Assembly: GCF_018596335.1 (NCBI RefSeq)
Contig: NZ_JAHEPS010000005.1
Location: forward strand, 248,001 to 312,000
Length of the DNA stretch: 64,000 nucleotides
Direction of reading: 5' to 3'
Source of the DNA: Shewanella jiangmenensis
Lineage (GTDB): Bacteria > Pseudomonadota > Gammaproteobacteria > Enterobacterales > Shewanellaceae
In this document: positions 1 to 8,097 of the stretch, piece by piece
How positions within the stretch are numbered: the stretch's first letter is position 1
Layout: the number at the start of each line of letters is the position of its first letter
Position numbers and translations under genes: made by a program
Notes under the pieces: model-generated
Seen by the model: the letters and a program-made list of their open reading frames with translations, nothing else
Database searches by the model: none
Told to the model about the DNA's origin: nothing

Positions 1-167
1 TCCCGTCCACCTCCCACCGGGTGATTAACCCTGAGGGCATGGACAAGACCAAGTCACGGATTTCGCTGCCGCTGTTTTTGCACCCGCGCCCCGATGTGGT
101 GCTGTCTGAGCGCTACACCGCCGACAGCTACCTGATGGAGCGCCTGCGCGAGCTTGGGGTGATTTAA
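1..167 (+). CDS. C-terminal end of a 2OG-Fe(II) oxygenase (isopenicillin N synthase-like), partial
   Basis: Only the last 54 codons are inside the window, reading from position 3 to a TAA stop at 165-167. The peptide starts PSTSHRVINP and contains SRISLPLFLHPR. In the isopenicillin N synthase-like non-haem iron oxygenases, the distal iron-ligand histidine and the RxS motif that binds the 2-oxoglutarate carboxylate sit at the C-terminus in this arrangement: here the H of TSHRV and the R and S of SRIS. The substrate cannot be inferred from the tail. A strong terminator follows 18 bp after the stop, so this gene ends its transcript. The family call is fairly safe, the specific function unknown. 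Confidence 0.7.
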   Translation, partial: PSTSHRVINPEGMDKTKSRISLPLFLHPRPDVVLSERYTADSYLMERLRELGVI

Positions 168-185
168 TCGCCAAGCGCTGAACTT

Positions 186-211
186 AAAGCGTCCTTCGGG
201 ACGCTTTTTTT
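186..211 (+). terminator. Rho-independent terminator after the oxygenase gene
   Basis: AAAGCGTCC, a TTCG tetraloop and GGACGCTTT form a 9-bp stem followed directly by a T run. The very stable UUCG loop and the T tract make this a typical intrinsic terminator. Confidence 0.85.
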
Positions 212-273
212 GTGCCTTGGCGCCAAAAACGCTAGAATATGCGCCCCAACTTGGCGACAACAGGAAAGAAACA

Positions 274-1218
274 ATGGCGATTCAATGGTATCCCGGACAC
301 ATGCACAAGGCACAAAAAGAGATTGCCGAAGCCATGCCACAGGTGGATCTCGTCATTGAGGTGCTGGATGCGCGCATCCCCTATTCCAGCGAAAACCCCA
401 TGGTTGCCAAACTTCGGGGCGATAAGCCCTGTATCAAGCTGTTGAATAAATGCGACTTGGCCGATCCGGACATTACCGCCGCCTGGATTGCTCACCTCGA
501 GAAAGAGCAAGGGGTAAAGGCGATGGCCGTTACCACCCTGGAGCCCGGGCATCTTAAAACCGTAATTCCTGAGCTGGTGCGTAAACTGGTGCCCGAGCGC
601 GACACCGCCGCCAAAGACATACGCACCATGATAATGGGCATTCCCAACGTCGGAAAATCCACCATTATCAATACCCTCGCCGGCCGCGTCATCGCCAAAA
701 CCGGTAACGAGCCCGCCGTCACCAAGGCGCAGCAGCGCATCAATCTTAAAAACGGCATAGTGCTGTCGGACACCCCCGGCATCCTGTGGCCCAAGGTGGA
801 CAACGAAGCGAGCAGCTATCGTCTGGCCGTCACCGGCGCCATCAAGGATACCGCCATGGAATACGACGAAGTGGCACTGTTTGCGGTCGCCTTTTTCCGT
901 GAGGCATACCCTGCCGAGCTTAAAGAGCGCTACAAGCTTGAAGAGCTGTCGGAAGATGACGTAGCGCTGCTGGAAGACATAGGCCGCAAGCGCGGCGCGC
1001 TCAGAAGCGGTGGTTACATTGATCTTCACAAGGCCTCTGAACTGCTGTTACACGAATTCAGAAGCGGTAAAATCGGCCTGCTGAGCCTGGAAACGCCGGA
1101 AATGGCCGAGCGTGAAAAAGAAGAAGTCGCCCGCATTCTTGCTGAAAAGGCCGCCATCAAGCAGGCCAAACTCGAAGAAGAAAAACTGCGCCGCTCAGGT
1201 AAACGCCACAATAACTGA
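274..1218 (+). CDS. ylqF: Ribosome biogenesis GTPase YlqF/RbgA family
   Basis: A 314-residue circularly permuted GTPase. The motif order is G4 (NKCD, residues 58-61), then G1/P-loop (GIPNVGKST, 122-130), then G3 (DTPG, 166-169), which is diagnostic of the YlqF/RbgA-YawG group. The N-terminal WYPGHM signature is typical of the family. Bacillus RbgA acts in late assembly of the 50S subunit; proteobacterial members are less studied, so that role here is inferred. I chose the ATG at 274 because MAIQWYPGHM matches the family start and an AGGAAA ribosome site lies just upstream; the frame is open to 217. The last 40 residues are rich in Lys and Glu and probably helical. The gene is monocistronic, between two terminators. 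Confidence 0.9.
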   Translation: MAIQWYPGHMHKAQKEIAEAMPQVDLVIEVLDARIPYSSENPMVAKLRGDKPCIKLLNKCDLADPDITAAWIAHLEKEQGVKAMAVTTLEPGHLKTVIPELVRKLVPERDTAAKDIRTMIMGIPNVGKSTIINTLAGRVIAKTGNEPAVTKAQQRINLKNGIVLSDTPGILWPKVDNEASSYRLAVTGAIKDTAMEYDEVALFAVAFFREAYPAELKERYKLEELSEDDVALLEDIGRKRGALRSGGYIDLHKASELLLHEFRSGKIGLLSLETPEMAEREKEEVARILAEKAAIKQAKLEEEKLRRSGKRHNN

Positions 1219-1252
1219 GCGCCAAGCTAATTATTGGCCAGCCTGAATACAA

Positions 1253-1283
1253 AAAACCGCCAGCTCGAACTGGCGGTTTTTTT
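1253..1283 (+). terminator. Rho-independent terminator after ylqF
   Basis: AAAACCGCCAG, a six-base loop and CTGGCGGTTTT form a strong stem followed by seven T residues, 35 bp after the ylqF stop codon. Confidence 0.85.
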
Positions 1284-1587
1284 ATGCCGCACGTTTTATC
1301 AAAGAGATCCTCAGCATCAGGCGCCACTTACTTGAATCAACATCGACAAATGAGAGCCAAATAAAGATCGCGGCCAACGAAGCAACTTATGACCAACTAA
1401 GCAACTTATGACCATCGAAATAATCTATGTGAACAAGGAAGAATGGCGAACGAAGAAGCATGGCGAACAGAGAACAATGGCGAACACAGCAGAATAAATA
1501 GCGAGAGTAAAGGCTAAAGCGAAAATACTGTGACAGGAATTTTTTTGGGATTCGAACTTTGATCGTGGGCGTAAAGCTTTATTTGAA
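1284..1587. repeat. Gene-free gap with two short degenerate tandem repeats
   Basis: No credible gene. Positions 1380-1417 hold two copies of a 19-bp unit beginning AAGCAACTTATGACCA. Positions 1442-1492 hold three copies of a 16-18-bp unit beginning ATGGCGAAC. Further right (about 1547-1560) GGGATTCGAAC resembles the complement of a tRNA T-arm and may be a relic of the neighbouring tRNA cluster. No terminator for the leftward tRNA-Leu transcript could be identified with confidence. Confidence 0.6.
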
Positions 1588-1674
1588 TGGTACCCGAGGA
1601 CGGACTTGAACCGTCACGGCGTTACCGCCGAGGGATTTTAAATCCCTTGTGTCTACCGATTCCACCACTCGGGC
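1588..1674 (-). tRNA. tRNA-Leu (anticodon UAA)
   Basis: The 87-nt complement starts GCCCGAGTGGTGGAATCGG and ends with an encoded CCA. It has the long variable arm expected of class II tRNAs and the anticodon loop TTTAAAA with anticodon TAA. It is the last gene of a Gly-Cys-Leu cluster downstream of pgsA, the same order as glyW-cysT-leuZ in E. coli. Confidence 0.95.
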
Positions 1675-1708
1675 CAAGTGTCGAAGCTTTTTGGAAGCTT
1701 TCGAAAAG

Positions 1709-1782
1709 TGGAGGCGCGACCCGGAGTCGAACCGAGATCGACGGATTTGCAATCCGCAGCATAGCCATTCTGCCATCGCGCC
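1709..1782 (-). tRNA. tRNA-Cys (anticodon GCA)
   Basis: A 74-nt complement starting GGCGCGATGGCAGAATGGC, with anticodon GCA in TTGCAAA, discriminator T and encoded CCA. It is the middle gene of the Gly-Cys-Leu cluster and is presumably cotranscribed with its neighbours. Confidence 0.95.
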
Positions 1783-1812
1783 ATCTTGTACCAAGCTTCC
1801 GGGGAGGAAGTT

Positions 1813-1888
1813 TGGAGCGACATATCGGGTTCGAACCGATGACCTATACCTTGGCAAGGTATCGCTCTACCAACTGAGCTAATGTCGC
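1813..1888 (-). tRNA. tRNA-Gly (anticodon GCC)
   Basis: A 76-nt complement starting GCGACATTAGCTCAGTTGG, with anticodon GCC in TTGCCAA and encoded CCA. It is the first gene of the Gly-Cys-Leu cluster. A decayed copy of its 5' half lies about 30 bp upstream (1921-1967). Confidence 0.95.
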
Positions 1889-1920
1889 GTTTTTTGCTTC
1901 GTTAACTTCAATCAAGGCGG

Positions 1921-1967
1921 AGGTATCGCTACTTCCTATCTGACTGAGCTAATGTCGCGTTTTTTGC
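1921..1967 (-). pseudogene. Decayed 5'-half copy of tRNA-Gly
   Basis: On the minus strand this stretch repeats GCAAAAAACGCGACATTAG plus CTCAGT, which is the leader and first part of the intact tRNA-Gly. It continues to an AGCGATACCT block through a scrambled D-loop and then stops before the anticodon loop. The T-arm and 3' half are missing, so it cannot form a tRNA. It looks like the residue of a tandem tRNA-Gly duplication. Confidence 0.75.
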
Positions 1968-2147
1968 CTTTAACTACTTTCTGAGAACAAAGCGTGTTTA
2001 AAGCGTTTACACTCAAAGTTTCCCCTGACTGCGGATTGGCATTCTACCGATTTAACCTCGGGTGTCAAACGCTTATTTTCACTCACAAACTCGTATGCAC
2101 ACTAAATAAACGACCTGCATCAGAAACATGCAGCATCGGGATAAAAC

Positions 2148-2696
2148 TTATTCAGCGGTCAGATCTTTCCAGGCGGCGCTGATGTAACTCATCATCGACC
2201 AGAAGGTCAGAATGGCGGCGACATAGAAAAGACCGTAAGCCGCGAGCACCACCCAGTCATTGGGTTTCCAGATAAGGCCGATAATGGCCACCATCTGTGC
2301 GGCTGTCTTATATTTGCCAATCCATGACACGGCAACCGCGCCGCGTTTGCCGATTTCGGCCATCCATTCACGCAGCGCCGAAATCACGATTTCGCGGCCA
2401 ATCATAAACAGCGCCGGCAAGGTGAGCCAGGGCGAGTCGTAATCAGCAACCAGCAGCACCAGCGCGGTAACTACCATCACTTTGTCGGCAACGGGGTCCA
2501 AAAAGGCACCGAAACGGGTTAACTGCCCTAGTTTACGGGCGGCGTAACCATCAAGGGCATCGGTAATGGCGGCAAGCCAGAACACAAACGCGGCCGCAAA
2601 GGGTGTCCAGGCGTAAGGAAGATAGAAGATCACCACGAAGACCGGCAGCAAAAACAACCGGAAAAAGGTCAAGGCGATGGGTAAGTTAAACGGCAT
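2148..2696 (-). CDS. pgsA: CDP-diacylglycerol--glycerol-3-phosphate 3-phosphatidyltransferase
   Basis: A 182-residue inner-membrane enzyme that makes phosphatidylglycerophosphate from CDP-diacylglycerol and glycerol-3-phosphate, the committed step to phosphatidylglycerol and cardiolipin. The CDP-alcohol phosphotransferase motif is complete: D49 G50, A53 R54, G63, D67, D71, with an extra D46 as is usual. Several hydrophobic segments surround it and the length matches E. coli PgsA. It is the third gene of uvrY-uvrC-pgsA, 47 bp after uvrC, followed by the tRNA Gly-Cys-Leu cluster, an order shared with E. coli. The start [13 protein letters not shown] matches the family. Confidence 0.95.
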   Translation of the reverse strand: MPFNLPIALTFFRLFLLPVFVVIFYLPYAWTPFAAAFVFWLAAITDALDGYAARKLGQLTRFGAFLDPVADKVMVVTALVLLVADYDSPWLTLPALFMIGREIVISALREWMAEIGKRGAVAVSWIGKYKTAAQMVAIIGLIWKPNDWVVLAAYGLFYVAAILTFWSMMSYISAAWKDLTAE

Positions 2697-2743
2697 GGGA
2701 GCCCCTGGAGTTCAAAAGCAGCGCCAATCTTGCCTGATTTTTG

Positions 2744-4564
2744 TTACCCTCGCAATGCGTCATGGATAGTTTGCGCCATTTCTGCGCTGATCCCGGGAAC
2801 CTTGGCAAGTTCGGCCACGCTGGCATTTTTAACCTGCTGTAATCCACCGAGATATTGCAGCAGCGCCTTGCGTCTTTTCGGGCCTATGCCGGGGATGGAT
2901 TCAAGGGATGAGGTATTGCGGGTCTGCTGCCGCTTGGCCCGGTGGCCGGTGATGGCAAACCGGTGCGACTCATCGCGGATGTGCTGAATAAGGTGCAGCG
3001 CCGGATTGTCAGACTCGAGCGAAAACTCCGCTTCGCTGCCGCCAAAAATCAGCGTCTCGAGCCCGGGTTTACGACTCTCGCCCTTGGCAACGCCTACCAG
3101 CAAGGGGCGGCGATCCATATCGGCAAATTTGTCATCCACAATCGCCATGGCGGCGCGAAGCTGCCCAAGGCCGCCATCAATAAACAGCACATCCGGCACC
3201 TTACCGGTACGCTCGATTTTATCAAAGCGGCGGGTCAGCGCCTGCGCCATGGCGGCGTAGTCATCGCCGCCTGTGATGCCACTGATGTTGTAGCGGCGGT
3301 ACTCGGCTTTGTGCGGCCCTTCACGGTTAAACACCACGCAGGAGGCGACCGTGCTCTCGCCCATGGTGTGGCTGATATCAAAGCACTCCATACGCTCAAT
3401 GGGCGTTGGCAGCCCAAGCACCTCTTCAAGGAGTTCCATTCGCTGCTCGACCGTGCTCTTGTGTGCAAGCTTGCTTGCGACCGCGTTGGCAGCATTGGTA
3501 CTGGCAAGACGCAAAAAGGCGGCGCGCTCGCCGCGAATGCGGCATTTAATCTCGATTTTTTTGCCAAGGCTGTCCTGAATAGCGGCCTCAAGCTCATGTA
3601 AATCGTCAAACTCTTCATCAAGCAGCACTTCGCGCGGGATGCTGCGTGACGACTCATTGCCAAGGTAAAACTGCAGCATAAAGGCACGCAGCACCTCACC
3701 AAGCTCGGTGGCGTCCGGCACCGCCGGAAAATAGCTGCGGCTGCCAAAAATCTTGCCGTCGCGAATAAACAGAATATGGAAGCAGGCAATGCCGGAGGCA
3801 AAGTTTACCCCTATCACGTCCATATCGCCCTGCTGACCGGACACATTCTGCTGCTCGGCCACTTTACGAAGCGCCTGAATTTGGTCGCGAAAACGCGCCG
3901 CGGCTTCGTATTCCATCGCCTCAGCCGCCGCCGACATTTTATCGACCAAGGCTACAATAACCTGCTGATCCTTACCACGCAGAAAAAGACTCGCAAGCCG
4001 CACCTGCTCGGCATAATCGGTATCACTGATTTTGCCCACACAGGGCGCCGAGCAGCGGCCTATCTGGTATTGCAGGCACGGCCTTGAGCGGGCCCGGTAA
4101 TAGGCATCTTCACACTGGCGGATAGGAAACAGCTTTTGCATCAGATTAAGGCTTTCGCGCACCGCCCCGCCGTTGGGATAAGGGCCAAAATACTCGCCCT
4201 TTTCGCGCTTGGCACCGCGATGATACGCAAGGCGCGGGTGGCGATGGCCGCTCAGCAGAATATAAGGATAGGATTTGTCATCACGCAGCAGCACGTTGTA
4301 CTTGGGCATGTACTGCTTGATGTAATCATTTTCAAGAATAAGGGCTTCGGTTTCACTGTGGGTAACAGTGACATCGATATTGGCGATGTTGCTGACCAGC
4401 GCCTGGGTCTTGATGCTCGGCAGATTGGCGCGAAAGTAAGAAGACAGGCGCTTCTTTAAATCTTTGGCCTTGCCGACATAAATCACTTCGCCGGCGGTGT
4501 CGTACATGCGATAGACGCCGCTAGCGGTGGAAACGGTTTTTAGAAATGCCTTGCTGTCGAACAC
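2744..4564 (-). CDS. uvrC: Excinuclease ABC subunit C
   Basis: A 606-residue nucleotide-excision-repair nuclease that makes the two incisions around a lesion bound by UvrB. The N-terminal GIY-YIG domain is visible (SGVYRMYD ... [15 protein letters not shown], about residues 16-45). A UVR (UvrB-binding) segment lies around 200-235, followed by the RNase H-like C-terminal nuclease domain ([22 protein letters not shown]). Tandem helix-hairpin-helix motifs lie at the extreme C-terminus ([25 protein letters not shown]). The length is normal. It starts 2 bp after the uvrY stop, so the two are translationally close, as in E. coli. Confidence 0.97.
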   Translation of the reverse strand: MFDSKAFLKTVSTASGVYRMYDTAGEVIYVGKAKDLKKRLSSYFRANLPSIKTQALVSNIANIDVTVTHSETEALILENDYIKQYMPKYNVLLRDDKSYPYILLSGHRHPRLAYHRGAKREKGEYFGPYPNGGAVRESLNLMQKLFPIRQCEDAYYRARSRPCLQYQIGRCSAPCVGKISDTDYAEQVRLASLFLRGKDQQVIVALVDKMSAAAEAMEYEAAARFRDQIQALRKVAEQQNVSGQQGDMDVIGVNFASGIACFHILFIRDGKIFGSRSYFPAVPDATELGEVLRAFMLQFYLGNESSRSIPREVLLDEEFDDLHELEAAIQDSLGKKIEIKCRIRGERAAFLRLASTNAANAVASKLAHKSTVEQRMELLEEVLGLPTPIERMECFDISHTMGESTVASCVVFNREGPHKAEYRRYNISGITGGDDYAAMAQALTRRFDKIERTGKVPDVLFIDGGLGQLRAAMAIVDDKFADMDRRPLLVGVAKGESRKPGLETLIFGGSEAEFSLESDNPALHLIQHIRDESHRFAITGHRAKRQQTRNTSSLESIPGIGPKRRKALLQYLGGLQQVKNASVAELAKVPGISAEMAQTIHDALRG

Positions 4565-4566
4565 GC

Positions 4567-5211
4567 TTAAAACTTGCCGGGGTCGATGATTTTGTGACGG
4601 ATTGCGAGGCGGGTGAGCTCCACATCGCTGCCAATGCCAAGTTTGGCAAACAGGCGGTAACGGTAACTGTTAACCGTTTTCGGGCTTAAGTTCAGCTGCT
4701 CGGCAATATCGCTGACCTTCATGCTGTTGATGATCATCATCGCGATTTGCAACTCACGCTCTGACAGCTGTTTGAAGGGGTTTTCATCGGTTTGGGTAAG
4801 CTGGCTCAGTGCCATTTGCTGAGCAATCTCAGGCGCCAGATAACGCTGACCGCAGGCAACCTGGCGGATGGCCTGCACGACTTCAGGCGGTCTGGCACTC
4901 TTACTCAAAAAGCCAAAGGCGCCGGCCTGCATAACCTTGGTCGGGAACGGATCTTCAGTGTGCATCGACAACATGATGATGCGGGCGTGGGGCTGATAGC
5001 GCAAAATCTTGCGGGTCGCTTCGATACCGCCGATGCCGGGCATGCTCATGTCCATCAGCACCACATCGGCTTCGTTTTGTTTCGACCAGGTCACGGCAGT
5101 TTCACCGTCCGGGGCCTCACCCACTACCTTAATACCGCGCTCGTCTTCCAGGATCCGGCGGATCCCGGTGCGAACCAATTCGTGATCGTCGACCAAATAG
5201 ACAGAAATCAA
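4567..5211 (-). CDS. uvrY: Two-component response regulator UvrY (GacA-type)
   Basis: A 214-residue LuxR/NarL-type response regulator. The receiver domain has the acidic pair DD at 8-9 and phospho-acceptor D54 ([10 protein letters not shown]). The C-terminal helix-turn-helix (about 145-210) includes [12 protein letters not shown] and [19 protein letters not shown]. In relatives it is phosphorylated by BarA/GacS and drives transcription of Csr small RNAs. The only start giving the conserved [16 protein letters not shown] is a TTG at 5209-5211; as I recall, E. coli uvrY also starts with TTG, a weak start that helps keep its expression low. It heads the uvrY-uvrC-pgsA operon. Confidence 0.95.
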   Translation of the reverse strand: MISVYLVDDHELVRTGIRRILEDERGIKVVGEAPDGETAVTWSKQNEADVVLMDMSMPGIGGIEATRKILRYQPHARIIMLSMHTEDPFPTKVMQAGAFGFLSKSARPPEVVQAIRQVACGQRYLAPEIAQQMALSQLTQTDENPFKQLSERELQIAMMIINSMKVSDIAEQLNLSPKTVNSYRYRLFAKLGIGSDVELTRLAIRHKIIDPGKF

Positions 5212-5549
5212 CTTAGCACCACCCTGTTTATCGTTATTGTAGAAACCGACAACGCATTCCCTGCGCCCAGCAGCGATAATTTATCCCAACTGACCGGCGC
5301 TGGCAAAGCTTTCCGTCCGGCTTGTCATCGCCACTAACCCTTGGTTATCAATCTGAAATACCGCACCTTTTACGCTACTATTCATGCGACTATTTAAGCT
5401 TTTTTGTGCCGCTTTTTAACCTTAGTTGCGCTAGCCAAAGCGCAGCGGTGCGGAATAATCGCCGCAGCCTACAGCAAAACCCCTGCAGCAAAACCTTCAC
5501 GGCCAGAAAGCAAAAAGCCCGCTGATTTCTCAGCGGGCTTTTCAGAATT
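5212..5549. other. Gene-free gap upstream of uvrY
   Basis: This 338-bp gap must contain the leftward promoter of the uvrY operon, but I could not assign a convincing -10/-35 pair. Its right end holds the terminator of the first tRNA-Ser gene. No open frame in it has a ribosome site or recognisable product. Confidence 0.5.
5513..5542 (-). terminator. Rho-independent terminator of tRNA-Ser copy 1
   Basis: On the minus strand AAAAGCCCGCTGA and TCAGCGGGCTTTT form a 13-bp perfect stem with a 4-base loop, then TGCTTTC. It starts 7 bp after the 3' end of the tRNA gene. An identical copy follows the second tRNA-Ser. Confidence 0.85.
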
Positions 5550-5640
5550 TGGCGGAGGAGCAGGGATTTGAACCCTGGGTGGGCTATAAACCCACGCCGG
5601 TTTTCAAGACCGGTGCATTAAACCACTCTGCCACCCCTCC
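5550..5640 (-). tRNA. tRNA-Ser (anticodon UGA), copy 1
   Basis: A 91-nt complement starting GGAGGGGTGGCAGAGTGG, with anticodon TGA in CTTGAAA, the long serine variable arm and encoded CCA. It lies in a 151-bp unit that is repeated almost perfectly 447 bp to the right, including promoter -10 and terminator. Confidence 0.95.
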
Positions 5641-5651
5641 GAACGAGACGC

Positions 5652-5680
5652 ATAATATCCATGGAGAACCTCGCTGTAAA
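5652..5680 (-). promoter_or_regulatory. Promoter of tRNA-Ser copy 1
   Basis: On the minus strand the -35 TTTACA (5675-5680) and -10 TATTAT (5652-5657) are separated by exactly 17 bp. The GC-rich discriminator GCGTCTC lies between the -10 and the tRNA 5' end, which is 11 bp away. Such discriminators are typical of stringently controlled stable-RNA promoters. Confidence 0.8.
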
Positions 5681-5959
5681 GCCCGAATTGTAAAATATCG
5701 CGCGTTTGCTCATTTGCGCGCCAATTCGGCATAATAACGGGCATTTTTCAACCTAAGGCGATGTTTTTTAGCTGTTTACTGCCAGTCTCTGGTGCCTAGT
5801 TTACTGCTGCGGAGTTTTATGGCGGTAGCTTTATAGCGCCGTTTTTATCAAAGCTGCATCAAGCTGGATATGTAAGGCTGGATGAGACGTGAATGAAACG
5901 AGGAGCTGCTGTAAGGACAACAAACTCTGTCGTCGGGCCAAATGTAACAGCATAAAGCA

Positions 5960-5989
5960 AAAAGCCCGCTGATTTCTCAGCGGGCTTTT
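5960..5989 (-). terminator. Rho-independent terminator of tRNA-Ser copy 2
   Basis: Identical in sequence to the terminator of copy 1: 13-bp stem, TTTC/GAAA loop, T-rich tail on the minus strand. Confidence 0.85.
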
Positions 5990-5996
5990 CAGAATT

Positions 5997-6087
5997 TGGC
6001 GGAGGAGCAGGGATTTGAACCCTGGGTGGGCTATAAACCCACGCCGGTTTTCAAGACCGGTGCATTAAACCACTCTGCCACCCCTCC
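5997..6087 (-). tRNA. tRNA-Ser (anticodon UGA), copy 2
   Basis: A 91-nt gene identical in sequence to the copy at 5550-5640, with long variable arm, anticodon TGA and encoded CCA. It has its own promoter and terminator, so it should be expressed independently. Confidence 0.95.
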
Positions 6088-6098
6088 GAATGAGACGC

Positions 6099-6127
6099 AT
6101 AATAGCCTTGCTCCCCGGCGCTGTAAA
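6099..6127 (-). promoter_or_regulatory. Promoter of tRNA-Ser copy 2
   Basis: TTTACA (6122-6127) and TATTAT (6099-6104) on the minus strand with a 17-bp spacer, the same boxes as copy 1 although the spacer sequence differs. The discriminator GCGTCTC is the same. Confidence 0.8.
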
Positions 6128-6288
6128 CTCCTTTTTTCAAAGACGCAATTGATTGCTTAGAGTTTGCCCAATGCGATCTGTTTTTAACCAAGCCGGGCAA
6201 CTGTCTGTTTCATTTAGCCTTCAAAGGACAGCTTACAGTGGCAAAGGATATGCTAAAATCGCCCCATCAATGATTTTCAAAGACTCCT

Positions 6289-8019
6289 ATGCATCCTTCT
6301 TGTGTTTCGGCCGGGCAACTGGCTCCGGTATTTAAACTGCCAACCAACCTGACTGACAATCCCGGCATCGGCCATTTGCTGCTTTGTCAGGACAGGTTGT
6401 GCGATGCCTTTAGCCTGGCAAGTCAAATCCAGAGCCAGCATATGTATCTGGCTGATTTCGCCGGCGTGCACCGGCCGTCACTGTTTAAGGCGCTTGCGCA
6501 GTCAGCAGTAAAACCCCTTAAAGAGCTGGTTGCCAAACGTCAGGACGACAATACAGAGCTTAACTGGCAAGAGATTCGCCAAGGCGAACATGGCACTGTC
6601 GCCACCGAGCGCGGCCTTTATACCATCCTTGGACAGAAACTTAGCCGCCAGGACCTGTTTGGCAGCCTGCAAACCGACGCCAAGGGCAAGCTCAGTTATC
6701 AGCAAGGCGCCCTCGCCTCTTATCCTTATGTGTTTATCTGCGTCGAGTCGATTTACCGCCGCGAAGGCCTGTGGCAACTGCTGATGGCCGCCCTTGAGCA
6801 CGGCAGTTACCGGGTTGGCAAAGAGATGACAATTCCGCTGCAATCCACTGTCATTTTGGTTGGCAGTGCCCTGCAATACAGTGAGCTTCGCGCCCATGAC
6901 CATGAATTTGTGCGCCACTTCCCGCTGCTGGGTGAAGTTGCCCATGAGCTTGATTTAACCAGTAAAACGGAGCAGGACTACGGCCTGTGGCTTAAGGCGC
7001 TCGCCGCCAGTGAAGGCTACAGCCTCGAAGACAGCGCCCTGATGCCGCTGTTTCTCTTTTCGGCCCGTGACTGTGAGCATCAACAGCGCCTCTCGTTGGG
7101 CGCACAGGACATGGTACAGCTGTTCGCCCAAGCCGCCGTGTATGGCCGCTCAACCAGTTTGGCAGGCACTGCCATCGACAAGGCAATCCGCCAGCTTAAA
7201 CGCCGCCACAACAGCTCTGAGCGCTTCTCGGCCCAGAGTTTTGATGACAGCTTTATCAACCTGCCCACCAGCGGCGAAATGGTTGGCCAGATTAATGGCC
7301 TGACCGTAATCGACAGCATTGACTACAGCTACGGTGAGCCTGCGCGCATCACCGCCACCGTCCACTACGGTGACGGCGAAGTGGCGGACATCGAGCGCAA
7401 ATCTGAGCTTGGCGGCAATATCCACGCCAAGGGCATGATGATCCTTTCAGCCTGTCTGTACCGGATCTTCGGCCGCGATGCACCGCTGCACCTCAATGCC
7501 AACATAGTATTCGAGCAGTCCTATCAGGAAATCGATGGCGACAGTGCCTCCTTGGCCGAGTATTGCTGTTTGATGTCCGCTATCAGTGAGCAGCCAATTA
7601 ATCAATCACTTGCGGTAACGGGTGCCCTTGACCAATTCGGCAATGTGCAGGCCATCGGCGGTGTGAATGAAAAAATTGAAGGCTTCTTTAACCTTTGTGA
7701 ACGCCGTGGTCTGTCAGGCGAGCAAGGGGTGATAATTCCCCATGCCAACCTGCTGCAGCTCAATCTTGATCCCAAGGTGATTGATGCAGTGCGCCGGGAG
7801 GAGTTCCATATTTTTGCCGTTGAGCACATGGACGAAGCAGTCGAGCTGTTAATGTCACTGCCGGCCGGCAAAGCCGATGAAGAGCACAATTTCCCCGAAA
7901 ACACCCTCTATGGTTTGGTGCAGGCACGGCTTGATCGCCTCGCCGGCGACGATCTTGAGGACGAGCCCAACGGCTTACTTGCCAGATTGCTCGCAAAATG
8001 GCCGTTTTCCCGGGGCTAA
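6289..8019 (+). CDS. lonH: Lon-like protease LonH (YcbZ family)
   Basis: A 576-residue homologue of E. coli YcbZ/LonH, which also sits beside fabA. The C-terminal Lon (S16) protease domain is intact: catalytic Ser419 in GDSAS and Lys462 in NEKIEGF, spaced 43 residues as in Lon. A conserved block DIERKSELGGNIHAKGMM precedes it. The N-terminal half corresponds to an AAA-like region, but no Walker A GxxGxGK is present; the place where LonB-type proteins have it reads ADFAGVHRPSLF. ATPase activity is therefore doubtful. Physiological substrates are not established. The ATG at 6289 is the first in frame; the stop lies only 15 bp before the fabA -35 box. Confidence 0.9.
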   Translation: MHPSCVSAGQLAPVFKLPTNLTDNPGIGHLLLCQDRLCDAFSLASQIQSQHMYLADFAGVHRPSLFKALAQSAVKPLKELVAKRQDDNTELNWQEIRQGEHGTVATERGLYTILGQKLSRQDLFGSLQTDAKGKLSYQQGALASYPYVFICVESIYRREGLWQLLMAALEHGSYRVGKEMTIPLQSTVILVGSALQYSELRAHDHEFVRHFPLLGEVAHELDLTSKTEQDYGLWLKALAASEGYSLEDSALMPLFLFSARDCEHQQRLSLGAQDMVQLFAQAAVYGRSTSLAGTAIDKAIRQLKRRHNSSERFSAQSFDDSFINLPTSGEMVGQINGLTVIDSIDYSYGEPARITATVHYGDGEVADIERKSELGGNIHAKGMMILSACLYRIFGRDAPLHLNANIVFEQSYQEIDGDSASLAEYCCLMSAISEQPINQSLAVTGALDQFGNVQAIGGVNEKIEGFFNLCERRGLSGEQGVIIPHANLLQLNLDPKVIDAVRREEFHIFAVEHMDEAVELLMSLPAGKADEEHNFPENTLYGLVQARLDRLAGDDLEDEPNGLLARLLAKWPFSRG

Positions 8020-8033
8020 AAAGGTGGTTGGAC

Positions 8034-8062
8034 TTGTCTGGCGTACAGGTGTTCGCTAATCT
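8034..8062 (+). promoter_or_regulatory. fabA promoter
   Basis: The -35 TTGTCT (8034-8039) and -10 TAATCT (8057-8062) are 17 bp apart and lie 36-64 bp before the fabA ATG. The spacer is filled by a FabR-like operator. The first in-frame ATG upstream of fabA overlaps the -10 box, which rules it out as the start codon. Confidence 0.7.
8040..8057. promoter_or_regulatory. FabR-like operator in the fabA promoter
   Basis: GGCGTACAGGTGTTCGCT is an imperfect palindrome (GCGTACA / TGTTCGC) that matches, from memory, the enterobacterial FabR site AGCGTACAnnTGTTCGCT at all but perhaps one position. It occupies the -35/-10 spacer, so bound repressor would block RNA polymerase. In E. coli FabR represses fabA and fabB in response to the unsaturated/saturated acyl balance. 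Confidence 0.75.
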
Positions 8063-8097
8063 TGGCCACTCTTATTGATGGAGTGGTAACTATTACA

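Larger units (their letters stand above)
5641..5996. other. Gap between the two tRNA-Ser genes
   Basis: 356 bp with no credible gene. Its left end carries the copy 1 promoter and its right end the copy 2 terminator. The middle (about 5660-5950) is not duplicated, and I see no other motif in it. Confidence 0.5.

Noticed and set aside
1579..1882. Three overlapping open frames over the Leu-Cys-Gly tRNA cluster
   Set aside because: They translate tRNA genes and have no ribosome site.
2942..3601. 219-codon plus-strand frame inside uvrC
   Set aside because: Antisense shadow of a highly conserved gene in GC-rich codons; no ribosome site or homology.
8062..8097. ATG at 8062 as the fabA start
   Set aside because: It overlaps the -10 box of the fabA promoter, and the conserved protein starts at 8098.
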